Positions 15,671 through 23,706 of a DNA stretch of 64,000 bases are shown here, piece after piece. A model generated the notes under the pieces. That model did no database searches. It was given only the letters and a program-made list of their open reading frames with translations, and was not told where the DNA came from. The DNA is from Krasilnikoviella flava (GTDB lineage Bacteria > Actinomycetota > Actinomycetes > Actinomycetales > Cellulomonadaceae). Where the stretch lies: the NCBI RefSeq assembly GCF_900167525.1, contig NZ_FUZQ01000004.1, positions 306,747 through 370,746 on the forward strand, in the 5' to 3' direction. Positions within the stretch are counted from its first letter, which is position 1, and each line of letters begins with the position of its first letter. The position numbers and the translations under genes were made by a program.

Positions 15671-16443
15671 TGTCCGGGCGGAACGCCACCATCGAGGTGG
15701 GAGCCACGTCGTCGGCCCTGGTCGCTCTGATCCGCTCGGAGTGGGGGAAGGCGTGGTCGGTGCGCGCGCCGGCCGCCTGCCTGGCGGGGGCGGTGCTGCT
15801 CGCCGCGGGCACGGCGTTCACCCTGGCGAACGACCAGGTCCGCGCGATGCAGACCGGGGAGATCCCCGTCGGCACCCTGGTGCCCGTCGCGGAGATCCTG
15901 GCGTCGTCCGTCATGTTCGCGCAGATGGTCGTCGTCCTGGCGGCCCTCCAGCTCGTGACTCCCGAGTACGCCAGCGGCCAGATCGCCACCACGTTCCTGT
16001 CCCACCCGCGCCGGTGGGTGGTGGTGCTCACCAAGGCCGCCGTCGCGGGGGTCCTCGGCGGGCTCACCGGCCTGCTGACCGGCCCCCTGTGCGTCGCGGC
16101 GACGGAGCTCGCCCTGGGGGACGCGCCACGGGCCACGGTCCCGGCGGCGGAGGCGGCCGTCATGACGGCGGGCGTGTTCGCGTGCGCCGCGATGGTCGCC
16201 GTGGCCCTCGGGTTCCTCACGCGGAGCGGGGTGGCCGCGCTGAGCGTGGCCTTCGTGCTGCTGGTCCTCACCCTGGCGGCCCCCGCGGCGACGGGCAAGG
16301 TGTTCCCGGGGGTGGCGGGCAGCGCGCTCGTCTCCGGCACCGGTGACCCGTACGCCCGGTGGGCGGCCCTGCTGGTGCTCCTCGCCTGGGTCGTCGCGAG
16401 CGTGGGCGCGGCCGTGGTGAGCGTCGAGCGGCGTGACGCCTAA
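15670..16443 (+). CDS. ABC-2 type permease
   Basis: A 257-residue membrane protein with about six hydrophobic segments (for example LAGAVLLAAGTAFTL, MVVVLAALQLV, GVLGGLTGLLTGPL, VAFVLLVLTLAAPAA and LLVLLAWVVASVGAAVV) and the ABC-2 feature QLVTPEYASGQIATT before the second membrane region. Its ATG shares one base with the stop of the ATPase gene. Together they form a heteromeric exporter in the cytoplasmic membrane. The cargo is unknown; the following kinase/regulator pair suggests self-regulation. Confidence 0.88.
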   Translation: MSGRNATIEVGATSSALVALIRSEWGKAWSVRAPAACLAGAVLLAAGTAFTLANDQVRAMQTGEIPVGTLVPVAEILASSVMFAQMVVVLAALQLVTPEYASGQIATTFLSHPRRWVVVLTKAAVAGVLGGLTGLLTGPLCVAATELALGDAPRATVPAAEAAVMTAGVFACAAMVAVALGFLTRSGVAALSVAFVLLVLTLAAPAATGKVFPGVAGSALVSGTGDPYARWAALLVLLAWVVASVGAAVVSVERRDA

Positions 16444-16453
16444 CCTCGTCCCC

Positions 16454-17659
16454 ATGGCTCAGTCGGGTGCAGCACGCTGGCTGCCGGTGCTCCTGGTCGC
16501 AGCCCAGGTCGTCGTGGGCGCGTTGGCGTGGCAGTCCCGGAGCTGGATCCTGCTCGCGTTCGGCGAGCTCGCCCTGCTGGTCGGTGGGACCGCTCTGTAC
16601 GGCGTGGTCCGCTACCGCGACCTCCGGGATCGCTACCGGCGGGAGCGGGAGGTGGCGCGCCGACTCGCCGAACGCCGGCAGCTCGCCGACGAGGTGCACG
16701 ACCTGGTCGGCCACGAGCTGAGCGTGATCGGGATGCGGGCCGCCCTGCTGCAGCTCCGCACCACCGGGGACGAGTCGGTGCTCGCCGGCCAGGTGCGCAG
16801 CGACGCGGAGCGGGCCGTCGTGATGCTGCACGAGACGGTGGCCACGCTGCACCGCACGCCCTGGACCGATCCGGCTGAGGCAGACGTCGCCGCGGTGATC
16901 GAGCGGTTCCGACGCGCGGGCGCGGACGTGCACCTCGTCGGCGACCCGGACGTGCTGACCCGGGCGTCGGTGGCGACGCGCGTCACCGCGCACCGGGTGG
17001 TGCTCGAGGCACTGACGAACTCGGCCCGGCACGCACCCGGCGACGCGGTGACCGTCGTGGTCCGGCGCGCGGACGACGTGGTGACCCTCGAGGTCCGGAC
17101 CCACGGGTCCGGCGATCCCTCGCCCGCCGTCGACCGCGACGACCGGCGGGGCGGTGGCCTGGAGTCCCTGCGCCGCCGTGTCCAGGCGATCGGTGGGACC
17201 TGGCAGGTGGACACGGGCGCCGACGGGCACCGGGTGGTCGCGCGGCTGCCTGTGCGCGCCACGCTCGAGCCGGAGCCTGAGGTCGCCTCTGGGGCCGCTC
17301 CCGAGACCTCCCGCGCACGCCGGCCGTTCGTGGCGCTCGTCGGGCCGCTCGTGCTTCCCGCGGTCCTGGTGCTGCTGGGTGGGGCCGCCTACTGGGCGTG
17401 GGCGTCGCACGACGCCACCGTCGAACCGGTGGACGCGGTCGCCGTCCGGGTCGGTATGCCCGCCGCCGAGGCGGCGGAGCACCTGCCCGTGCGGGAAGCG
17501 CCGGTCCGGCTCGCCCGCGCGCCGGGACCCGGGCCCGGATGGGAGTGCCGGCAGTACACCGACGGCAACGTGCCGCTCGCGATGGCCACGCTCGAGGTGT
17601 GCACGGACGGCGGCACCGTCGTGCGAGTGACCGACCTGAGTGAGATGCCGCTCCTGTGA
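16454..17659 (+). CDS. Sensor histidine kinase with a C-terminal membrane segment and outside domain
   Basis: A 401-residue kinase. Two N-terminal membrane helices (~10-50) precede a HisKA_3 helix with the phospho-acceptor in ADEVHDLVGHELSV. The HATPase follows (EALTNSARHAPGD; RGGGLESLRRRVQAIGGTW). The usual DxGxG box reads THGSG, so its Asp is replaced by Thr. After the kinase core a further helix (LVGPLVLPAVLVLLGGAAYW, ~295-315) is followed by ~85 residues predicted outside the cell, with two cysteines (WECRQY and LEVCTDG). Kinases of this family normally end at the HATPase, so the tail may be an added sensor. The ATG at 16454 follows a TAACCT element by seven bases; GTG/ATG codons upstream lie in the permease gene. 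Confidence 0.85.
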   Translation: MAQSGAARWLPVLLVAAQVVVGALAWQSRSWILLAFGELALLVGGTALYGVVRYRDLRDRYRREREVARRLAERRQLADEVHDLVGHELSVIGMRAALLQLRTTGDESVLAGQVRSDAERAVVMLHETVATLHRTPWTDPAEADVAAVIERFRRAGADVHLVGDPDVLTRASVATRVTAHRVVLEALTNSARHAPGDAVTVVVRRADDVVTLEVRTHGSGDPSPAVDRDDRRGGGLESLRRRVQAIGGTWQVDTGADGHRVVARLPVRATLEPEPEVASGAAPETSRARRPFVALVGPLVLPAVLVLLGGAAYWAWASHDATVEPVDAVAVRVGMPAAEAAEHLPVREAPVRLARAPGPGPGWECRQYTDGNVPLAMATLEVCTDGGTVVRVTDLSEMPLL

Positions 17660-18351
17660 CTCCTGTGACGACCGCTGCCGCCGAGGCCCGCGCCGTCCGG
17701 GTCGCCATCGTCGACGACGACCCCCGGGTCCGGCAGACCCTGCGCGAGATCCTGGCCAGCGACCCGAGCATCTCCGTCGTCGGCGAGGCGGGCGACGGCC
17801 GGGAGGCGCTGGCACTGCTCGACCGCTGGGCCACGGAGGTCGTCGTCCTGGACGTGCGCATGCCGGTCCTGGACGGCATCGCCACCCTCCGCCTGCTCCG
17901 GGCCCGACCGGACACCCCCCGGGTGCTGATCCTGACCAGCTTCGGGGAGTCCGAGTACGTCCGTGAGGCCATCGAGCTGGGCGTGGACGGGTTCCTCCTC
18001 AAGTCGGGCGACCCCCACGACCTGCTGCGTGCGGTTCACGGGCGGTCCGACGCCGAGACCTACCTCTCGCCCGGCGTCGCACACATGGCAGCCGCCGAGC
18101 TCAGGCGAGGCCGTGCCCGGCGCCAGGCCGGTGCGGACGCCGCACGACGACTCGGTGCCCTGACCCCGCGCGAACGTGACGTCGTCGCGGCGCTGGCGGA
18201 GGGCGCCACCAACGCCGAGATCGCCGGGCAGCTCCACCTGGCAGAGTCCACGGTCAAGGCCTACGTGAGCGCGGCGATCGACCGTGCGGGCGTGCGCAAC
18301 CGGGTCGAGCTCGCGTGGCTCCTGTGGTTGTCGGCGGCGGTGGAGGGCTGA
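17656..18351 (+). CDS. Response regulator, NarL/LuxR type
   Basis: A 231-residue regulator. Receiver: VAIVDDDPRVRQTL, phospho-acceptor Asp in VVVLDVRMPVLDG and conserved Lys in GFLLKSGDP. LuxR HTH at ~170-225: LTPRERDVVAALAEGATNAEIAGQLHLAESTVKAYVSAAIDRAGV. The GTG start overlaps the kinase stop (GTGA). The linker between domains is longer than in the two other regulators in this window (the Arg-rich AAELRRGRARRQAGADAARR). It probably controls the ABC-2 exporter upstream. Confidence 0.94.
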   Translation: MTPVTTAAAEARAVRVAIVDDDPRVRQTLREILASDPSISVVGEAGDGREALALLDRWATEVVVLDVRMPVLDGIATLRLLRARPDTPRVLILTSFGESEYVREAIELGVDGFLLKSGDPHDLLRAVHGRSDAETYLSPGVAHMAAAELRRGRARRQAGADAARRLGALTPRERDVVAALAEGATNAEIAGQLHLAESTVKAYVSAAIDRAGVRNRVELAWLLWLSAAVEG

Positions 18352-18397
18352 GGCTCGGGCGGGGTCGCCGGCGCGCTCGCAGGCGGGCGAACCCCGG

Positions 18398-18660
18398 TCA
18401 CGTCTCGGTGAGGAACTCCCGTAGGGCCGCAGCCACCGCTCCGGGAGCCCTGCGGTCGTGGCCCACCACGGCGAAGCGGTCGTGCCCAAGGCGTCCATCA
18501 GGCCGACGACGTCCCGCGCCATCGCCCGCTTGCTGGACGGGGCGCGGTCGGGTGCGTCGTGCGGCAGAGCCCCTCGCAGCCCCGCACGTCGTGGCCACAC
18601 CACCGTGTGGTCGTTCGCCAGCAGCGGGGCCACCGCGTGCCACGTCGCGCGAGGATCTGC
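18398..18660 (-). pseudogene. Remnant of an alpha/beta hydrolase (haloacetate dehalogenase-like)
   Basis: No intact gene fits here, but two frames carry pieces of one hydrolase. One frame reads ATWHAVAPLLANDHTVVW and then KRAMARDVVGLMDALG; the other continues HDRFAVVGHDR, the nucleophile elbow. The frames must switch at about 18486, so there is a frameshift. After GHDR the sequence jumps to what resembles a hydrolase C-terminus (AVAAALREFLTET, stop at 18398), so most of the cap and the acid/His part are deleted. The N-terminus is also missing. It reads as a decayed gene at the edge of an accessory segment. Confidence 0.65.
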
Positions 18661-18719
18661 CGGAGGTCCACCTGGTCCTGGGCGACGAGTGACGCGACCA
18701 GCTCGCCGACCCCGACGAG

Positions 18720-19262
18720 TCAGGCCGGCCGAAGGTTCGCGGCCCCGGCGACCACGGAGAGCCGGTCGAGCCAGGAACGGTAGTGGCTGCCGAACGGCTC
18801 GACGCCGTCGCGCAGGGCTGCGGTCAGCCAGACGGCCGCCGCCTCCGCCTTCTCGACGACGTCGGCCGGGTAGCCGTACCGCACCTGGTGGACGGCGAAC
18901 TCGTCCTCGTCGTCGACGTAGACGGACATGTCCTCCCGGACGCGGCAGACGTCGAGGTCCAGGTCGACCATCGTGACCTCGCCGGCCGACCACACCGCCG
19001 GGGTAGCGACGTCGCAGTACGCGTCCAGCCGCGCCGGTGCCGCCTGGAACTCGGCCGTCCACCACCCGTCGCGGGGGAAGAGCACCACCCGGTCGTCCTC
19101 GACGGTCACGACCAGGTCCCGCTCGCCCCGGGTGTAGACCGTCCCGGCCGGCGCGCCGAGCCACACACCGAACTCGTCCTGGCCGAGGCGTGTCATGGGG
19201 TGGTGCCAGTGCAGGCTGCCGTCGAACTTGCGCCACACGATCCGGACGTCGTCGTCTGCCAT
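18720..19262 (-). CDS. DUF402 domain protein
   Basis: A 180-residue protein with the DUF402 pattern: an N-terminal barrel (RIVWRKFDGSLHWHHP; VVLFPRDGWWTAEFQ) and the acidic metal-binding strand VTMVDLDLDVCRVREDMSVYVDDEDEF, followed by a helix with HQVRYGYP. DUF402 proteins include nucleoside tri/diphosphatases and the FomD hydrolase, and act on nucleotides with a divalent metal. The precise reaction here is unknown. A TAGCCT -10 element lies six bases before the ATG, so the message is probably leaderless. It lies next to the broken hydrolase. Confidence 0.8.
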   Translation of the reverse strand: MADDDVRIVWRKFDGSLHWHHPMTRLGQDEFGVWLGAPAGTVYTRGERDLVVTVEDDRVVLFPRDGWWTAEFQAAPARLDAYCDVATPAVWSAGEVTMVDLDLDVCRVREDMSVYVDDEDEFAVHQVRYGYPADVVEKAEAAAVWLTAALRDGVEPFGSHYRSWLDRLSVVAGAANLRPA

Positions 19263-19350
19263 CGCTCGAGGCTATCGGAGCCTCCGGGGCCGACCTCGGG
19301 GCGGGAAGATCCACCGACAGCCCCGACGATGGACCTCCTCCGTGTGGGGC

Positions 19351-20064
19351 CTACCTGCGCGTGGCTACGACCGCGATCACGAACGGGACTTCGGGCGGGG
19401 ACGGTGTCGGGGCGGGGATCTCGAGGACCTTCGCCAGGTCGAACCCCGCTCGGGTCAGACCATTGAGGAACGTGGCCAGGGTGCGGTGGTAGGCCCCGAT
19501 CTTGCCGGGCGGGCCGTTGCGCAGGTCGGACTTCCAGTAGCCCTCGGTGTAGTACCCAGTGACAGTGCGGTGAGTTCGGCCCGCCTCGTCCAGCACCTGG
19601 TCGCTCAACGGTGTGTTGAAGCACGGGTGGAACGCGGAGAACCCGAACCATCCGCCGGGGCGAAGGACCCGCGCGGCGCTGGTGAAGGCGGCGTCCAGGT
19701 CTGCGATGTCCATCAACGCCATATTGCACAGCACCCCATCGAACTCGGCTTCGGCACAGCTTCCCAAAGCGTGCGCGTCGTCGCACCGGTACGTCACGGA
19801 CGCTGGGGTCGGGTAGGTGCCGGCGATCTCGAGCATCCTTCTCGACGCGTCGATACCGACCACGGTGGCACCTTGGTCGGCGAGGTGTCGGGTCATCCGT
19901 CCTTGCCCACAGGCCAGGTCACAGACGCGCAGGCCGGTGACGGGACCGATGAGCTCGAGCAAGGGCAGCGCGAAGGGGTCGTCGCCCAGGGAGATGCCGT
20001 CGCCCAACCAGTTGTCATACCAGTCCGCGAAGGCGTCATAGCTAGCGAATGGAGTTGTGGACAT
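19351..20064 (-). CDS. Class I SAM-dependent methyltransferase
   Basis: A 237-residue methyltransferase. Motif I is VCDLACGQGRM (~47-57), the acidic residue of motif II is in VVGIDASRRML, and motif III/IV is DGVLCNMALMDIADL. The post-motif (RVLRPGGWFGFSAFHPCFNT) is of the UbiE/Methyltransf_11 type. The substrate is unknown. The start ATG at 20064 is six bases after a TAGGGT -10 element, and the region where the -35 should be is occupied by the (CGGCC)9 repeat. Codon choice is slightly less GC-extreme than in the flanks, in line with an accessory origin. Confidence 0.9.
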   Translation of the reverse strand: MSTTPFASYDAFADWYDNWLGDGISLGDDPFALPLLELIGPVTGLRVCDLACGQGRMTRHLADQGATVVGIDASRRMLEIAGTYPTPASVTYRCDDAHALGSCAEAEFDGVLCNMALMDIADLDAAFTSAARVLRPGGWFGFSAFHPCFNTPLSDQVLDEAGRTHRTVTGYYTEGYWKSDLRNGPPGKIGAYHRTLATFLNGLTRAGFDLAKVLEIPAPTPSPPEVPFVIAVVATRR

Positions 20065-20070
20065 GTGTGC

Positions 20071-20076
20071 ACCCTA
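20071..20076 (-). promoter_or_regulatory. -10 element of the methyltransferase gene
   Basis: TAGGGT on the minus strand, six bases from the ATG, fits the TANNNT leaderless pattern seen elsewhere in the window. The -35 position would be inside the adjoining CGGCC repeat. Confidence 0.5.
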
Positions 20077-20080
20077 GGGT

Positions 20081-20125
20081 CGGCCCGGCCCGGCCCGGCC
20101 CGGCCCGGCCCGGCCCGGCCCGGCC
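20081..20125. repeat. (CGGCC)9 tandem repeat in a promoter
   Basis: Nine uninterrupted CGGCC pentamers start 5 bp upstream of the methyltransferase -10 element and cover the spacer and -35 region. It is the longest pure short tandem repeat in the window and a plausible slippage site. Confidence 0.95.
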
Positions 20126-20191
20126 CGAGACCGGGACCGGTCGCCGAGAGGCCTTGGCTGCGCCGGGAACCTGTGATGGGCATCACGTTTG

Positions 20192-20212
20192 ACCTTGACC
20201 CAAGGTCAAGGT
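20192..20212. promoter_or_regulatory. MerR-type operator before the serine hydrolase gene
   Basis: ACCTTGACC (20192-20200) and its perfect complement GGTCAAGGT (20204-20212) are separated by three bases. A TTGACC -35 element overlaps the left arm (20189-20194). An inverted repeat of this sequence set in a long promoter spacer is typical of MerR-family activator sites. No MerR gene is in the window, so the regulator must be encoded elsewhere. Confidence 0.6.
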
Positions 20213-20278
20213 GAATGGTGACCGCATCGGCGTTGATCGCCCCAAGGAACCGACCGCTTTGAGAAGGAGCGAGCCACC

Positions 20279-21391
20279 ATGACCACCACCGTTACCGGCC
20301 AGACTGCCGATCACTTTCAGCAGACGATCGAGTCGGTCGTCGATCCCGGCATCATCGGCCTGTCGGTTCGCGTCCAGGACGAGCAGGGCGTGTGGGTCGG
20401 TAGCGCCGGTGCGGCCGAACTGGGCGGAGCCGCGAAGCCGCCCGCCGACGGCCACGTCCGGATCGGCAGCAACACCAAGACCTTCACCGCCACGCTCGTG
20501 CTGCAGCTCGTGGCCGAGGGCAAGGTCGGCCTGGACGACCTTGTGGCCCACCACCTGCCCAAGATCGGTATCGACCGGCGGATCACGGTCCGGATGCTGC
20601 TCCAGCACACCAGCGGCCTGTTCAACTTCACCGGTGAGGTCTACGAGGACGGCTCGATGGTGCTCGGCATCCCCATGCCGTACGGCCCTCACGGCCGAGA
20701 GTGGCTCGACAACCGGTTCACGACGTTTCGCCCGGAAGAGCTGGTCGAGCTCGCCCTGTCCAAGCCCGCACGGTTCGAACCCGGAACAGGCTGGAGCTAC
20801 TCCAACACCAACTACGTCCTGGCCCGCCTGCTCATCGAGCAGATCACCGGCCGCACCATCACCGAGGAGCTGCAGCGGCTGATCCTGACCCCGCTCGGCA
20901 TGTCGCACACCGTGGTTCCGACCGGCGCGGAGATCGCCGAACCGCACGCCCACGCCTACTACCGGTACGACGAAGACGGCGAGGCGTGCACGGTCGACGT
21001 CACCCGTCAGAATCCTTCATGGATCTCCGCCGGCGGCGACATGATCTCGACAACCGAGGATCTGAGCACCTTCATCGCCGCGCTCACCAGCGGAGAGCTG
21101 CTCCCCGACCACCTGCGCGACGAGATGTTCACCCCGCGCGAGACCGGCATCCCGCACATGGGCTACGGCCTCGGCGTGTTCGTGGTGACCACCGACGACG
21201 GCGCCACCGTGATCTCCCACAACGGCGCCTCGGTCGGCCACGCGGCGCTCATGTACGCCCTGCCTGACGGGTCCCGGACGTTGACCGCCGCCCTGAACTG
21301 CGTGGACGACGCGAACCTCACCGTCGCCGCGGCATTCCAGGCCGCCCAGCAACGACTCCTCCATGCGGTGTTCGGCAGCGGGCGCGCGTGA
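20279..21391 (+). CDS. Serine hydrolase (beta-lactamase class C / D-Ala-D-Ala carboxypeptidase fold)
   Basis: A 370-residue enzyme with all three motifs of the penicillin-recognising fold: Ser64-Asn-Thr-Lys67 (GSNTKTFTA), Tyr174-Ser-Asn176 (GWSYSNTNY) and His314-Asn-Gly316 (ISHNGASVGH). It has no signal peptide or membrane anchor, so it probably acts in the cytoplasm as an esterase, amidase or D-aminopeptidase and not as a cell-wall enzyme or secreted beta-lactamase. A good ribosome site (GAAGGAG) precedes the ATG. The MerR-type operator 66 bp upstream predicts induction by a small molecule or thiol/metal stress. Confidence 0.9.
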   Translation: MTTTVTGQTADHFQQTIESVVDPGIIGLSVRVQDEQGVWVGSAGAAELGGAAKPPADGHVRIGSNTKTFTATLVLQLVAEGKVGLDDLVAHHLPKIGIDRRITVRMLLQHTSGLFNFTGEVYEDGSMVLGIPMPYGPHGREWLDNRFTTFRPEELVELALSKPARFEPGTGWSYSNTNYVLARLLIEQITGRTITEELQRLILTPLGMSHTVVPTGAEIAEPHAHAYYRYDEDGEACTVDVTRQNPSWISAGGDMISTTEDLSTFIAALTSGELLPDHLRDEMFTPRETGIPHMGYGLGVFVVTTDDGATVISHNGASVGHAALMYALPDGSRTLTAALNCVDDANLTVAAAFQAAQQRLLHAVFGSGRA

Positions 21392-21790
21392 GCAGACGCG
21401 AACAGTGATCGGCCCTACCGGCGGTACGGATCATGCGATCTGCTCAGGCTCGTGCTGGCCCGGGCCCTGGTGCCCGGAGGCTTCGACGACTTCCTGAACC
21501 AGTTCGAACATGCCCTGCAGCATGCAGGCAGGGACCGACGCTGCGGCTCGGTACGCCATGATCGCCGGGCACGGTGACAGCCTGACACCGGCCATGCTGC
21601 GGCTGTCCGCGCTCTTCGATCCCAAGCTCCGCACGGCTGGCGTCCGTATCCCCAGGACCGACCCCTCGTCGGCCCCGTCGTGACGACGGTCTGACGCGTG
21701 CCCTGGGCGGTCAAGGGCTCGGTCGCGTCACGCCGGGGAGCGCTCGCCACAGGAGCCTCGGGTCCCCTGTCCGGCGGTCATCGCGTCGGT
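21392..21790. other. 400-bp stretch without a convincing gene
   Basis: No reading frame here has both a usable start and recognisable homology. A 53-codon plus-strand frame starting at 21521 (MQAGTDAAARYAMIAGHGD...) and fragments in two other frames have protein-like composition but match no family I know. The stretch may be decayed coding sequence, consistent with the other broken genes in this accessory region. I see no tRNA, terminator or clear promoter. Confidence 0.5.
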
Positions 21791-22267
21791 TCAGGGGCGG
21801 CGCCCGTTCGCCTCGGGCCGTGCTGCCGCAGCATCGTCATCCTCGAGGACGCGCCGCAACAGCCGTGTCAGCGTTGCCAGTTCCTCGGTGTTCAGTGAAT
21901 CGAGCTGCCCGCGCTCGACGGCCTGCGCGGTCGCGACGAGCTCGTCGGCGAGCCGGGTGCCGGAGGGGGTGAGCTTCACGAACAGGCGACGCCGGTCGTC
22001 GGCATCGCGTGAGCGGGTGGTGTAGCCGTCCTGTTCGAGATGGTCGAGGTAACCGACGAGGTGGCTCCGGTTCAGTCCGAGTCGATCAGCGAGCTCATGT
22101 TGAGCGATCGGTCCGAAGTCGTGCAGCCCCGCGAGCACCGCGAAGTGCGGCAGCCGCAGCCCGTGCCCCGTCAGCTCCTCGACCAGGGTCCGATTCCCGA
22201 TCCGGGAGACGTGACCGGCCAGGTAGGAGGGCAGGCTCAGCAGGGTCGGGGGCCGTACAGACGTCAT
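21791..22267 (-). CDS. MarR-family regulator
   Basis: A 158-residue winged-helix repressor. The dimer helix is followed by the HTH (IAQHELADRLGLNRSHLVGYLDHLEQDGYTTR) and the wing signature RDADDRRRLFVKLTPSG, the hallmark of MarR. The ATG at 22267 is chosen over upstream ATGs because a TACGAT -10 lies seven bases before it and the operator region would otherwise be translated. It is divergent from an MFS exporter gene, 51 bp away. MarR proteins of this arrangement repress both themselves and the exporter until a drug-like ligand binds. Confidence 0.92.
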   Translation of the reverse strand: MTSVRPPTLLSLPSYLAGHVSRIGNRTLVEELTGHGLRLPHFAVLAGLHDFGPIAQHELADRLGLNRSHLVGYLDHLEQDGYTTRSRDADDRRRLFVKLTPSGTRLADELVATAQAVERGQLDSLNTEELATLTRLLRRVLEDDDAAAARPEANGRRP

Positions 22268-22283
22268 GGTCCTCATCGTACCG

Positions 22284-22310
22284 TGACGTAATCGTGTCGT
22301 CATGTAATGA
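22284..22310. promoter_or_regulatory. Candidate MarR operator in the marR-MFS intergenic region
   Basis: Two similar direct motifs, TGACGTAAT (22284-22292) and TCATGTAAT (22300-22308), are spaced 16 bp apart. The second is part of the palindrome TCATGTAATGA (22300-22310), which overlaps the likely -10 of the MFS gene. The whole divergent region is only 51 bp, so a protein bound here would block both promoters. Confidence 0.5.
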
Positions 22311-22317
22311 TGCCTCC

Positions 22318-23706
22318 ATGTCATCCCGGTCCGTCCACCCGTCCCGATCGACCGGCGGCGCCTTCGCGGCGCTGCTGCTGGCGGTCTTGTCGTTCTCCCT
22401 GCTGCAAACCCTCATCGTCCCGGCGCTGCCGGCACTGGAACGCGACCTGCATGCTGATACCGGCGGCGCGTCATGGCTGATCAGCGCGTTCCTGGTCGCC
22501 TCGTCCGTCGGCACCGTGATCCTGGGACGGCTGGGTGACATCTTCGGCCGCAAGCGGCTGCTGCTTGTCAGCCTTGGCATCCTCGCCGCCGGCTCGCTGC
22601 TGGCGGCCCTGTCCGAATCGCTCGGCCTGCTCATCGCCGCCCGCGCAGTCCAGGGTCTGGGCGCCGGCACCTTCCCGCTCGCGTTCGGGCTGGTGCGGGA
22701 GCTGTTCACCAAGGAGCGGGTGCCGGTAGTGATCGGCACGATCAGCGCGGCGTTCGGCATCGGGTTCGGCGTGGGCCTGGTCGCACCGGGCCCACTCATC
22801 GACGCATTCGGCTGGCCGTCGCTGTTCTGGGTCTCCCTGATTCTGGTCGCCGTCGCGGCCGCCGCCGTCCTCGCGTTCATACCCGCCGCCCGCCACGCAG
22901 GCGCAGGCCAGATCGACTGGGCAGGTGCCACGGTGCTGTCGGTCGCGCTCGTCGCGCTGCTGCTCGGCATCAGCCAGGCCCGCACCTGGGGAGCCCTCGC
23001 GACCATGCAGCTCATCGTCCTCGCGGTGGTCGCGTTCATCGTGTTCGTGCTCCTCGAGCGGCGCGTACCCGCGCCGCTGATGAACCTCGGCGTGCTGCGC
23101 CGACGCCCCGTCGCCGCAGCAAACCTGACCGCGCTCATCATCGGATTCGGAATGTACGGAGCATTCACCCTCGTCCCGCAACTCGTGCAGACCCCCGTCA
23201 GCGCCGGCTACGGATTCGGCGCCACGGTCACCTCGTCCGGCCTCTATCTGCTGCCGATGGCCGTGACCATGTTGTTCGCCGGACCTGTCGCCGGACGCCT
23301 CGGCCCTCGCATCGGCTACACCACCACCCTCGTGATCGCCTGCCTCATCAGCGCCGTCGGCTTCGGCCTCCTGGCGATCGGCCTCGACCAAGGCTGGGCG
23401 ATCGCCACCGGCGCCGGGATCATCGGCATCGGCATCGGCCTTGCCTTCTCGGTCCTTGCCAACGTGGTCGTCGCCGCCGTCGAACCACACGAGACCGGGG
23501 AAGCCACCGGTGTGAACACCATCGTCCGCACCATCGGTGGCGCGATCGGCGCCCAGACCGCCGCCGCCATCGTCACCGCCCACCTGACCAGCACCGGCCA
23601 CCCCGACCCCGCCGGCTACACCATCGCCTTCGCCGTCTCCGCGATCTCGCTCGTGCTCGCGGCCCTTGCCGGCCTCCTCGGCGGGACCCGAAAGGCCAGG
23701 CGATGA
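22318..23706 (+). CDS. MFS drug exporter (DHA2/EmrB-QacA type)
   Basis: A 462-residue permease with about 14 membrane helices. The first helix is followed by the A-motif GRLGDIFGRKRLL, and the antiporter motif C region is AAFGIGFGVGLVAPGPLIDAFGW. The second half has PLMNLGVLRRR between helices 6 and 8, as in DHA2 exporters. It exports lipophilic compounds in exchange for protons. It is regulated by the divergent MarR protein and overlaps the LLM oxidoreductase gene by four bases (ATGA), so efflux and a flavin oxidation are coupled in one operon. Confidence 0.92.
   Translation: MSSRSVHPSRSTGGAFAALLLAVLSFSLLQTLIVPALPALERDLHADTGGASWLISAFLVASSVGTVILGRLGDIFGRKRLLLVSLGILAAGSLLAALSESLGLLIAARAVQGLGAGTFPLAFGLVRELFTKERVPVVIGTISAAFGIGFGVGLVAPGPLIDAFGWPSLFWVSLILVAVAAAAVLAFIPAARHAGAGQIDWAGATVLSVALVALLLGISQARTWGALATMQLIVLAVVAFIVFVLLERRVPAPLMNLGVLRRRPVAAANLTALIIGFGMYGAFTLVPQLVQTPVSAGYGFGATVTSSGLYLLPMAVTMLFAGPVAGRLGPRIGYTTTLVIACLISAVGFGLLAIGLDQGWAIATGAGIIGIGIGLAFSVLANVVVAAVEPHETGEATGVNTIVRTIGGAIGAQTAAAIVTAHLTSTGHPDPAGYTIAFAVSAISLVLAALAGLLGGTRKARR

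Noticed and set aside
15490-16443. Alternative GC-rich long frames on both strands across most genes
   Set aside because: They have Arg/Pro/Ala-rich compositions with no motifs and mirror real genes that carry conserved residues.
20081-20125. CGGCC repeats as a CRISPR array
   Set aside because: The unit is 5 bp with no spacers; it is a simple tandem repeat.
21521-21682. Short gene in the gap after the serine hydrolase
   Set aside because: A 53-codon frame exists, but it has no ribosome site, no -10 at the leaderless spacing and no recognisable homology.
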